Shown piece by piece: positions 1 to 7,756 of a DNA stretch of 24,179 nt. The DNA comes from JAMWCX01 sp964352425. Lineage in GTDB: Bacteria; Omnitrophota; Gorgyraeia; 2-01-FULL-45-10. The notes beneath the pieces were generated by a model. That model did no database searches, had not been told where the DNA came from, and worked only from the letters and a program-made list of their open reading frames with translations. Within the stretch, counting starts at the first letter, position 1; every line of letters begins with the position of its first letter. The position numbers and the translations under genes were made by a program. The stretch is taken from assembly GCA_964352425.1 (NCBI GenBank), contig CAYGRZ010000027.1:1-24179 (forward strand). The letters run 5' to 3'.

Positions 1-233
1 CGCAGGTCCTTTGCCATCGGCTGGTACCTGGCTATGAGGTCGATACATTTCTCATCTATGACAAGCTCCAGGTTATCGACGTTTCTGTCGTCGGCTATTA
101 TCTTTTTCGCCAGTTCCTTATCGCGGTTTTTCAGCGCTTCTATGGATAGATAGATCGTTTCTTCCGCGTACGCGCCCATCTTCAGTATGTCCTGATTCAG
201 GCTCTTCAATTCATCGTCGAAATGTCGCTGCAT
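1..233 (-). CDS. phoU: PhoU, phosphate signalling protein (N-terminal 77 residues; truncated by window edge)
   Basis: PhoU is the cytoplasmic negative regulator linking the Pst transporter to PhoR. The visible N-terminus (MQRHFDDELKSLNQDILKMG, then AEETIYLSIEALKNRD) is the typical first helix hairpin of a PhoU repeat, including the acidic metal-binding style residues and the run of amphipathic helices. The ATG at 233 is preceded by a good Shine-Dalgarno (AGGGGGAG) and lies 10 bases after the pstB1 stop, so it is the last visible gene of the pst operon. The C-terminal half lies beyond base 1. The identification rests on both sequence pattern and position. Confidence 0.9.
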   Translation of the reverse strand, partial: MQRHFDDELKSLNQDILKMGAYAEETIYLSIEALKNRDKELAKKIIADDRNVDNLELVIDEKCIDLIARYQPMAKDL

Positions 234-243
234 GGCTCCCCCT

Positions 244-999
244 TTATCCGTATCTTCCGGTTATGTAATCTTCCGTGCGCCTGTCCTTAGGCGCGGTAAA
301 TATATCCTCGGTCCTGCCGAACTCGATCAGCTCTCCGAGCAGCATGAATCCCGCGTCATCCGAGACGCGCGCCGCCTGCTGCATGTTGTGTGTTACTATT
401 ATTATAGTATAGTTATTCTTCAATTCACGCATTAATTCTTCGATCCGCGCGGTAGCCTGGGGGTCGAGCGTAGAGCAGGACTCGTCCATGAGCAGCACGT
501 CCGGCCTGACCGCGATAAGCCGCGCAATGCAGAGCCGCTGTTTCTGCTCGAGCGAGAGCCTGAGCGCCGGCTCGCCGAGCTTGTCTTTGAGCTCATCCCA
601 CAAGAGTACGCTCTTCAGGCTATGCTCGACTATCTCGTCGAGCGCGTCCCGTGTCAGGGCCTCGCCGTGTATCTTCTCGCCGAAGACGATATTCTCATAG
701 ACGGAGAGTGGAAACGGGTTCGGCCTCTGGAATACCATGCCGATCTTTTTACGCAAGACTACAAGGTCGGTCGCCGGGTCGAAGATATCGGCGCCGTCCA
801 CCAGGACCTTGCCCGTCGTTCGCACTCCGTCGATCAGATCGTTCATCCTGTTGAAGACGCGAAGGAGCGTCGACTTGCCGCAGCCCGACGGTCCGATGAT
901 TGCGGTGATCCTGTTCGCCTCAAAATGGGAATCGACATCTTTCAGGGCGTGAAAGCCGCCGTACCACAAGTTGAGTTTGTCTGTCTCTATTTTAGCCAT
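244..999 (-). CDS. pstB: PstB-type phosphate ABC transporter ATPase, paralog 1 (degenerate signature motif)
   Basis: This 251-residue protein is a phosphate-import ATP-binding subunit that would sit under the PstC/PstA membrane pair. Visible motifs are A-loop Tyr13, Walker A GPSGCGKST at 36-44, Q-loop Gln91 in the PstB-typical VFQRPNPFPLS, Walker B with catalytic Glu (D172, E173), and switch His204. The ABC signature is unusual: the expected LSGGQ reads LSLEQ at 148-152, and the segment after Walker B reads DESCSTLDP instead of DEPTSALDP. The start codon overlaps the stop of the upstream pstB paralog by one base (TAATG). It is the second of two tandem, non-identical PstB genes. The two look like partners rather than redundant copies, because the other protein keeps LSGGQ but has lost the Q-loop Gln and switch His. 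Confidence 0.95.
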   Translation of the reverse strand: MAKIETDKLNLWYGGFHALKDVDSHFEANRITAIIGPSGCGKSTLLRVFNRMNDLIDGVRTTGKVLVDGADIFDPATDLVVLRKKIGMVFQRPNPFPLSVYENIVFGEKIHGEALTRDALDEIVEHSLKSVLLWDELKDKLGEPALRLSLEQKQRLCIARLIAVRPDVLLMDESCSTLDPQATARIEELMRELKNNYTIIIVTHNMQQAARVSDDAGFMLLGELIEFGRTEDIFTAPKDRRTEDYITGRYG

Positions 1000-1745
1000 T
1001 ATCCGAATTTCCCTCTGATATAACCGTCCGTGCGCTTGTCGTGCGGGGCGGTGAAGAGCTTCTCCGTCTTATCAAGCTCGATGAGCTCGCCGCTCAGGAA
1101 GAACGCCGTCCTGTCCCCGACCCTCGCCGCCTGTTTGACATTATTCGTAACAAGCACTATCGTGTACTTCTCTTTAAGTTGGACCATGGCGTCTTCGACC
1201 TTCGCCGTCGAGATCGGATCGAGCCCTGAGCAGGGCTCGTCGAAGAGGATCACCTCAGGCTCTACGGCGAGCGTGCGCGCGATACACAGGCGCTGCTGCT
1301 GTCCGCCCGAGAGTTTGAATGCCGACTCGCCGAGCCTGTCCTTGACCTCTTCCCAGAGATACCCCTGCTTCAGCGCTTCCTCGACCTTTGCGGCGATCCT
1401 GGCCTTGTCTTTCTCACCGTGCATCCTGACGCCGTACGCGACATTGTCGAATATGGAGAGCGGAAGCGGAAGCGGCAGCGCAAATACCATGCCCACCCGC
1501 CTGCGTAGGCTCTCGATGTCGATAGCCCTGACATCCTCTCGCTCAAGCTCCACCATCCCGTCCATCCTGAAATGGGGGTTCAGATCATTCAGGCGGTTCA
1601 GCGTCCTTAAGAACGTTGTCTTCCCGCTGTTCGAAGGCCCGATCACGCTTAAGATCTCATGCGCGAAGACCTCCATCTCCACGTTCTTCAGGACGTGCGC
1701 GGAGCCGAACCAGATATTGAGCTTATGTGCCTCTATTTTTACCAT
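999..1745 (-). CDS. pstB: PstB-type phosphate ABC transporter ATPase, paralog 2 (Q-loop and H-switch altered)
   Basis: This 248-residue PstB family ATPase is the first of two tandem paralogs. Walker A is GPSNSGKTT at 36-44, the signature LSGGQ at 145-149 is intact, and Walker B ends in D169-E170. Two usually invariant residues differ. The Q-loop Gln is Ala89 (VFALPLPLPLS instead of VFQKPNPFPMS), and the switch His is Asn201 (VTNNVKQAA). I checked both on the nucleotide sequence (GCG and AAT codons). The start overlaps the pstA stop by 7 bases, indicating translational coupling. Alone it would be expected to hydrolyse ATP poorly, but its signature motif could complete a fully consensus site with the ATP-binding face of the neighbouring paralog. 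Confidence 0.93.
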   Translation of the reverse strand: MVKIEAHKLNIWFGSAHVLKNVEMEVFAHEILSVIGPSNSGKTTFLRTLNRLNDLNPHFRMDGMVELEREDVRAIDIESLRRRVGMVFALPLPLPLSIFDNVAYGVRMHGEKDKARIAAKVEEALKQGYLWEEVKDRLGESAFKLSGGQQQRLCIARTLAVEPEVILFDEPCSGLDPISTAKVEDAMVQLKEKYTIVLVTNNVKQAARVGDRTAFFLSGELIELDKTEKLFTAPHDKRTDGYIRGKFG

Positions 1746-2611
1746 TTCTTTTTCTTCCTGAACTTATACCGTATGATGATCGCGACCAGGTTCATGAAGA
1801 GGACCAGCGCCAGCAGGACGAACGCCGTGCCGTAGCGTATCTTCTCGTCGACGTTCGGCACCTGCGTCGAGATGACATAGAGATGATACGGCAGCACCAT
1901 CGCCTGGTCGAAGACCGATTTTGGAAGCTGCGGCAGATAGAATGCGGCTACCGTGAAGAGGATCGGCGCTGTCTCGCCTGCGGCACGCCCAAGGCCGAGG
2001 ATCGTCCCCGTCAGGACACCCGGGATGGCGTTGGGAAGCACGATGTGGCGTATCGTCTGCCATTTGCTCGCGCCCAGCGAGAGGCTCACCTCGCGGAACG
2101 ACTGCGGCACGCTCTCCAGCGCCTCGCGCGACGATGTGATTATTATCGGCAATATCATTATTCCGAGCGTGAGCGACCCCGAGAGTATCGACGCGCCGAA
2201 TTTAAAAAAGATGACGAAGAGGGCCAGGCCGAACAGGCCGTAGACGACCGACGGCACGCCGGCAAGATTGACGATCGCAAGTCTGATCAGACGGTTCAGG
2301 ATATTGTCTTTGGAATATTCGCTTAAGTATATCGCGGCGAGGAGCCCTATCGGCAGCGCAAAGGCTATCGCGCCCGTGACAAGATATATCGTCCCCACGA
2401 TAGCCGGAAAGATGCCCCCTGCGCGCATGCCCTGCCGTGGAATATCCGTAAGGAACTGCCAGGTGATGGCGGGAAGCCCCTTCTGGATGATTATGACGAT
2501 GATCGCCCCGACGGGAACGACTATTAACAATGTCGCCAGGAAAAGGAGGAAGAACGCGATATTCTGTGTCCGGTGCGGGTTGCGAACCCTGAGCGAAGTC
2601 GAATGGGGCAT
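1739..2611 (-). CDS. pstA: PstA, phosphate ABC transporter permease
   Basis: This 290-residue inner-membrane permease pairs with PstC to form the phosphate channel. It has six hydrophobic segments and the EAA coupling loop ALGASKWQTIRHIVLPNAIPG (about residues 190-210), and it ends in a basic tail (RYKFRKKKKW). The chosen ATG at 2611 overlaps the pstC TGA by one base (TGATG). The reading frame stays open further upstream to 2908, but that part is antisense-like low-complexity sequence inside pstC. The first dozen residues (MPHSTSLRVRNPH) are encoded by a copy of a short palindromic repeat also seen at the end of pstS, so the N-terminus may be an in-frame insertion. Confidence 0.93.
   Translation of the reverse strand: MPHSTSLRVRNPHRTQNIAFFLLFLATLLIVVPVGAIIVIIIQKGLPAITWQFLTDIPRQGMRAGGIFPAIVGTIYLVTGAIAFALPIGLLAAIYLSEYSKDNILNRLIRLAIVNLAGVPSVVYGLFGLALFVIFFKFGASILSGSLTLGIMILPIIITSSREALESVPQSFREVSLSLGASKWQTIRHIVLPNAIPGVLTGTILGLGRAAGETAPILFTVAAFYLPQLPKSVFDQAMVLPYHLYVISTQVPNVDEKIRYGTAFVLLALVLFMNLVAIIIRYKFRKKKKW
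2585..2605. repeat. Short palindromic repeat copy 1, within the start of pstA
   Basis: The plus strand reads CCCTGAGCGAAGTCGAATG (2587-2605), a variant of the family CTTCGAC-N3-GCTCAGG seen also at 3492-3534 and 10089-10105. It lies in frame and encodes residues 3-9 of PstA (HSTSLRV). Such sequences resemble REP or RPE-type palindromes that spread through bacterial genomes. Confidence 0.6.
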
Positions 2612-3474
2612 CAATCCCTCTTGTGTAGAAATAGGTCCGCGGTCACGTTGATCGCGAAGCTGATAATAAACAGGACGATACCTATGGCGAAGAGCGCGAA
2701 ATAATGCTCGCTTCCCACCACCGCCTCGCCCATCTCGGCCGCGATCGTCGCGGTGAGCGTCCTTACCGGCACGAGGATGCTCTGCGGAATTACGGCGGCA
2801 TTGCCGGTGATCATCATCACCGCCATCGTCTCGCCGATCACGCGGCCGATGCCGAGCATGACTGCGGCCAGAATGCCGCTCGAGGCGGCCGGCAGCATCA
2901 CGCGCCATATCGTCTGCCAGTGCGTCGCGCCGAGCGCAAGGGCACCCTCCTTGTAAGTTTTAGGTATCGAATAGAGCGCATCTTCCGCGATTGAAACGAT
3001 CGTGGGCATAGCCATGAATGCGAGCATGATCGAACCGGAGAGCGCGGTAAGGCCCGTCGGCAGATGAAAGACGGTCTTCACGAGCGGTACGAGCGTCACC
3101 ATACCGATGAAACCGAGCACAACACTCGGTATCGCCGCGAGGAGCTCGATACCCGTCTTCAGGACCTCCTTGGTCTTTGCGGGGGCTATTTCGGCGATAT
3201 AGATCGCGCATCCCACGCCGATCGGTATCGAGATGACGGCCGCGCCGGCGGTCACCAGGAGCGAGCCGAGGATGAGCGGGAATATACCAAGCTGTGGAGG
3301 CTCCGATATAGGATACCAGCTTTTGCCGAAGAGGAACCTGAGGGGACTCTCGATCCCGAACAGCGCGAGGCCTTCTTTGAGCAGAAAGAGGAAGATGAGT
3401 ACGACAAAGAAGATCGACGCTATGCCGCAGATGAGGATCATCTTCTCGACTACAAATTCTTTGAGCTTGCGCAT
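2611..3474 (-). CDS. pstC: PstC, phosphate ABC transporter permease
   Basis: This 287-residue inner-membrane permease is the PstA partner. The first hydrophobic helix (IASIFFVVLIFLFLLKEG) is followed by the family-typical extracytoplasmic loop with FGKSWYP, five more membrane helices, and the EAA loop ALGATHWQTIWRVMLPAASSG (about 180-200). VIGETMAVMM near residue 215 is a PstC hallmark. The gene starts 6 bases after the pstS stop and its stop overlaps the pstA start, giving the usual S-C-A-B-U order. Length is slightly below the common 300-320 residues, mainly because of a short N-terminus. Confidence 0.95.
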   Translation of the reverse strand: MRKLKEFVVEKMILICGIASIFFVVLIFLFLLKEGLALFGIESPLRFLFGKSWYPISEPPQLGIFPLILGSLLVTAGAAVISIPIGVGCAIYIAEIAPAKTKEVLKTGIELLAAIPSVVLGFIGMVTLVPLVKTVFHLPTGLTALSGSIMLAFMAMPTIVSIAEDALYSIPKTYKEGALALGATHWQTIWRVMLPAASSGILAAVMLGIGRVIGETMAVMMITGNAAVIPQSILVPVRTLTATIAAEMGEAVVGSEHYFALFAIGIVLFIISFAINVTADLFLHKRD

Positions 3475-3480
3475 AACGCC

Positions 3481-4383
3481 CTATTTTTTTACCCTTCGAC
3501 TGAGCTCAGGGTCAATCCCGGGCGAAGTCGAGGGATTGATCGGCACGAAATCCGTGGCAAGGACGATGTCCTGCCCTTCTTTCGAGAGCACGAAGTCTGC
3601 GAATTTCTTCACGAGGCCCTGCGGAACACCGTTCGTATAAACGAAGAGCGGCCGCGATATCGGATAGCTGCCGTTCAGGACATTTTCTATCGACGGCGAG
3701 ACATACGGCGACTTATCGTCTTTGGCGACGGCAACGGGTTTTTGCTTCGGTGAAATATACCCCATGCCGTAATAGCCGATCGCGGAGGAGTTGCCGGCGA
3801 CCTCGTCGGCTATTGCCTGCGACGATGACAGCATCAGCGCTCCGGGACAGAACTCTTCCTTGCCGTTGGGATCCATCTTTCTCAGGACATGCTCTTTAAA
3901 GTAGACGTGCGTCCCGGAATTGACCTCGCGCGAGAGGATGACGATCTTCTCGTCCGCGCCGCCGAGTTCTTTCCAGTTCGCTATCCTGCCCGTAAATATT
4001 CCCGCGAGCTGGTCCATCGTAAGCTTATCGACGCTGTTCTTAGGGTTGACGACGACCGCAAGCCCGTCGAGCGCGACCTTTATCTCGTTCGGGTCGATGC
4101 CCTTCTTCTGGGCCAGCGCGATCTCTTTTTCTTTGATATTCCTCGAGCTCATAGCTATGTCGCAGCTGCCGCTTATGAGGCTGGAGAGTCCCGTGCCCGA
4201 CCCGCCGCCTGTCACCGCGACGAAATCGCCCGGATTTATCTCCATGTATTTCTCGGCCCATGCCTGTCCAAGATTGACCATCGTGTCGGAGCCCTTGATC
4301 TGTATGGAATTTTTATTTGAAGCGGCGAATCCCGAAACCGCGAACATAAGCGCTATTACAACCAATAACCATCTCTTTAACAT
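3481..4383 (-). CDS. pstS: PstS, periplasmic phosphate-binding protein
   Basis: This is the extracytoplasmic receptor that delivers orthophosphate to PstC/PstA. The 300-residue product has a cleavable signal peptide without a lipobox (MLKRWLLVVIALMFAVSGFA, cut near residue 20). Phosphate-binding motifs follow: KGSDTMVNLGQAWAEKY, TGGGSGTG and CDIAMSSR, with the SREVNSGTHVYF loop later. The ATG at 4383 has a very strong Shine-Dalgarno (AAAAGGAGGAGGG). Upstream lies a promoter with a Pho-box-like repeat array. The tail after the family-typical end DFVPINP is an extra 16 or so residues (STSPGIDPELSRRVKK) encoded by a palindromic repeat, so the C-terminus appears to have been extended by an inserted element. 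Confidence 0.95.
   Translation of the reverse strand: MLKRWLLVVIALMFAVSGFAASNKNSIQIKGSDTMVNLGQAWAEKYMEINPGDFVAVTGGGSGTGLSSLISGSCDIAMSSRNIKEKEIALAQKKGIDPNEIKVALDGLAVVVNPKNSVDKLTMDQLAGIFTGRIANWKELGGADEKIVILSREVNSGTHVYFKEHVLRKMDPNGKEEFCPGALMLSSSQAIADEVAGNSSAIGYYGMGYISPKQKPVAVAKDDKSPYVSPSIENVLNGSYPISRPLFVYTNGVPQGLVKKFADFVLSKEGQDIVLATDFVPINPSTSPGIDPELSRRVKK
3492..3534. repeat. Palindromic repeat copy 2 (two inverted half-units) inside the 3' end of pstS
   Basis: The plus strand has CCCTTCGACTGAGCTCAGGG at 3492-3511 and an inverted degenerate half at 3517-3534 (CCCGGGCGAAGTCGAGGG). The outer ten bases of each half pair with one bulged base, so the RNA could fold as a hairpin. The element is read through in frame and supplies the last residues of PstS. 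It belongs to the same family as the copies at 2585-2605 and 10089-10105. Confidence 0.65.
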
Positions 4384-4420
4384 ACCCTCCTCCTTTTCAT
4401 ATCAATTATACTTTTCCTAT

Positions 4421-4459
4421 ATTATATCTGTATCAAGCTAAAGTAAAATCCATGTAAAA
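4421..4459 (-). promoter_or_regulatory. Pho-box-type promoter of pstSCABBU
   Basis: Read on the minus strand, three 7-bp units are spaced by 4 bp: TTTTACA (4459-4453), TTTTACT (4448-4442) and CTTGATA (4437-4431). Four bases later comes a perfect -10 hexamer TATAAT (4426-4421). The 11-bp period with 7-bp direct repeats is the known layout of PhoB binding sites. The array starts directly after the stop codon of the upstream outer-membrane protein gene. A nearly identical arrangement precedes that gene (5162-5200), which strengthens the call. A second TATAAT at 4405-4410 is an alternative -10. Confidence 0.72.
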
Positions 4460-4460
4460 T

Positions 4461-5117
4461 TTAGAACGCCACTTTGAGCTTGAGGCCGAGGATGTTGTAA
4501 TCGGTCCACCGGCCTGACTTCTTGGTGCCCTGGAGCCGGTAATAGATATCGCCTTTGACGTTCTTCATGAACTCTAGGGATATGCCGGCGTCCAGCCTGT
4601 TCCTGCGTAAGACGGCGCCGTTGAGCCACACGAAGACTTCGTCTGAGACATACGGCTGGATATTAAGCGGGGTGAATTTCCAGGGTGAGCGTATCAGGAG
4701 CCTCGTCCTGTACTGCAGGATATCTTCCCGGTTATCGTCATAGAGCCGGTAGTCGAGGCGGTTGCGGTTCTCGATCTTGAAGCCGTAGAGCTCCGTCTTG
4801 GGCGTGACATCGATGTGGGGCCGGAACTCAGGCTTGAACTTCCCCTTCTCGCCTTCATATATCTGGCGATAGTACGCGCCGACGTTCAGGTTTTTATTGA
4901 CGTCGTACGAAATGCCGATATCGTAATGCTGGTAGTAGAGCTCGCCCGCGTCGCCGCCGTAACGGAACTCTTCCTCGACGGGTATCTTCCACCCCTTCGT
5001 CACAGCGATCTCCTGGCCCTCCGTATGCCAGATCTGGAAATCCCCGTCTTCATACGCATGCGCATCGACTGCCGCAAGAAGCGCAAGGACCGTCACTACA
5101 ACTGCTATCCTTTTCAT
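4461..5117 (-). CDS. DUF2490-like outer-membrane beta-barrel protein, probably Pho-regulated
   Basis: This 218-residue protein has an N-terminal signal peptide (MKRIAVVVTVLALLAAVDAHA) and then alternating-residue beta strands rich in Tyr and Arg (YYQHYDIGISYDV, NLNVGAYYRQIY, ENRNRLDYRLYDD). It ends in a terminal Phe (GLKLKVAF), the usual barrel-assembly signal of outer-membrane proteins. The pattern, including the WTDYNILGLKLKV end, matches the DUF2490 family, whose function is not established. It lies between phoR and pstS, has its own strong Shine-Dalgarno (AAGGAGAGAG), and has a promoter closely matching that of pstS. A role as a phosphate-starvation-induced porin or channel is my inference. 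The substrate cannot be read from sequence. Confidence 0.8.
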   Translation of the reverse strand: MKRIAVVVTVLALLAAVDAHAYEDGDFQIWHTEGQEIAVTKGWKIPVEEEFRYGGDAGELYYQHYDIGISYDVNKNLNVGAYYRQIYEGEKGKFKPEFRPHIDVTPKTELYGFKIENRNRLDYRLYDDNREDILQYRTRLLIRSPWKFTPLNIQPYVSDEVFVWLNGAVLRRNRLDAGISLEFMKNVKGDIYYRLQGTKKSGRWTDYNILGLKLKVAF

Positions 5118-5161
5118 ATACTCTCTCCTTTCGATCTTAGAAACAAGTATACAAAGAGGAC

Positions 5162-5200
5162 ATTAAATCCGCTTCAAGGGGAAGTAAAATGCGAGTAAAG
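5162..5200 (-). promoter_or_regulatory. Pho-box-type promoter of the DUF2490-like gene
   Basis: Minus-strand units are CTTTACT (5200-5194), TTTTACT (5189-5183) and CTTGAAG (5178-5172), each separated by 4 bp. After another 4 bp comes TTTAAT (5167-5162) as the -10 box. Aligned without gaps to the pstS promoter, 28 of 39 positions are identical and every spacing is the same. The upstream end forms the 12-bp palindrome GTAAAGCTTTAC (5195-5206). Confidence 0.7.
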
Positions 5201-5230
5201 CTTTACGGGATGGCTATTTGGTATTTTGAA

Positions 5231-7006
<1,776 letters not shown>

Positions 7007-7010
7007 TATG

Positions 7011-7733
7011 TTACTGGTCCTCTTCTTCCTCGAACCGGTATCCGTAGTTTTTTACGGTGATAATGTGCCTCGCTGCGCTCTTCAGTTTCTTACGCAGCGT
7101 CCGGACGTGGACGTCGACGGTGCGTGTCTGGATCTCCATCGCGTGATCGAGCCCCCAGACCGTATCCAGAAGATGATCGCGCGACAGGACCCTGCCCCGC
7201 GCTTGTATCAATGTCTTTAACAGCTCGAATTCTTTCGACGTGAGGGCAACAGGTTTGTCTTTGACGGCAACGCTTATTTTAGTAAGATCGACGGTGAGTT
7301 CTCCTGCCTTAAGCAGATCCGGCATTTTTCCTTTTTCTTTCACGCGCCGCAGGACCGCCTTGATCCGCGCAATAAGCTCCCGCGGACTGAACGGCTTTGT
7401 TACATAGTCGTCAGCGCCTAATTCCAGGCCGACGATCTTGTCGGATTCCTGCGATTTTGCGGTAAGGATGATGACCGGTATGGGGGCTGTTTTCCTGTCG
7501 GCTTTAAGGGCCTTGCAGACTTCCAGCCCGTCTATCTTGGGGAGCATCAGGTCCAGGATGATAAGGTCGGGGTGCTCTTTACCCGCCACCTCGAGGGCCT
7601 TCTCGCCGTCATACGCCGACAGGGTCTTGAAGCCCTCTTTCTTGAGATTATAGTCGAGGACTCTGACTATATCTTTTTCATCTTCAACGATAAGGATGGT
7701 TTCTTTCATATACGATGACATTTTATCAGACAT
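7011..7733 (-). CDS. phoB: PhoB, OmpR-family phosphate response regulator
   Basis: This transcription factor binds Pho boxes when phosphorylated. The N-terminal receiver domain shows the acidic pair in LIVEDEKD, phospho-acceptor Asp61 (LIILDLMLPKIDG) and the Lys of DDYVTKPFSPREL. The C-terminal winged-helix domain contains ALTSKEFELLKTLIQARGRV and the recognition segment RTVDVHVRTLRKKL. As drawn, from ATG 7733, it is 240 residues. A start at Met9 (ATG 7709) fits the family's usual N-terminus better, and neither start has a clear Shine-Dalgarno. It lies 23 bases after the TonB receptor gene and 4 bases before phoR. Confidence 0.94.
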   Translation of the reverse strand: MSDKMSSYMKETILIVEDEKDIVRVLDYNLKKEGFKTLSAYDGEKALEVAGKEHPDLIILDLMLPKIDGLEVCKALKADRKTAPIPVIILTAKSQESDKIVGLELGADDYVTKPFSPRELIARIKAVLRRVKEKGKMPDLLKAGELTVDLTKISVAVKDKPVALTSKEFELLKTLIQARGRVLSRDHLLDTVWGLDHAMEIQTRTVDVHVRTLRKKLKSAARHIITVKNYGYRFEEEEDQ

Positions 7734-7756
7734 ATTTCGCTAATGGAAGATAAACT

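Noticed and set aside
2612..2908. N-terminal extension of pstA to 389 residues
   Set aside because: The added part is Arg/Asp-rich, lies wholly inside pstC in another frame, and the ATG overlapping the pstC stop gives a normal PstA.
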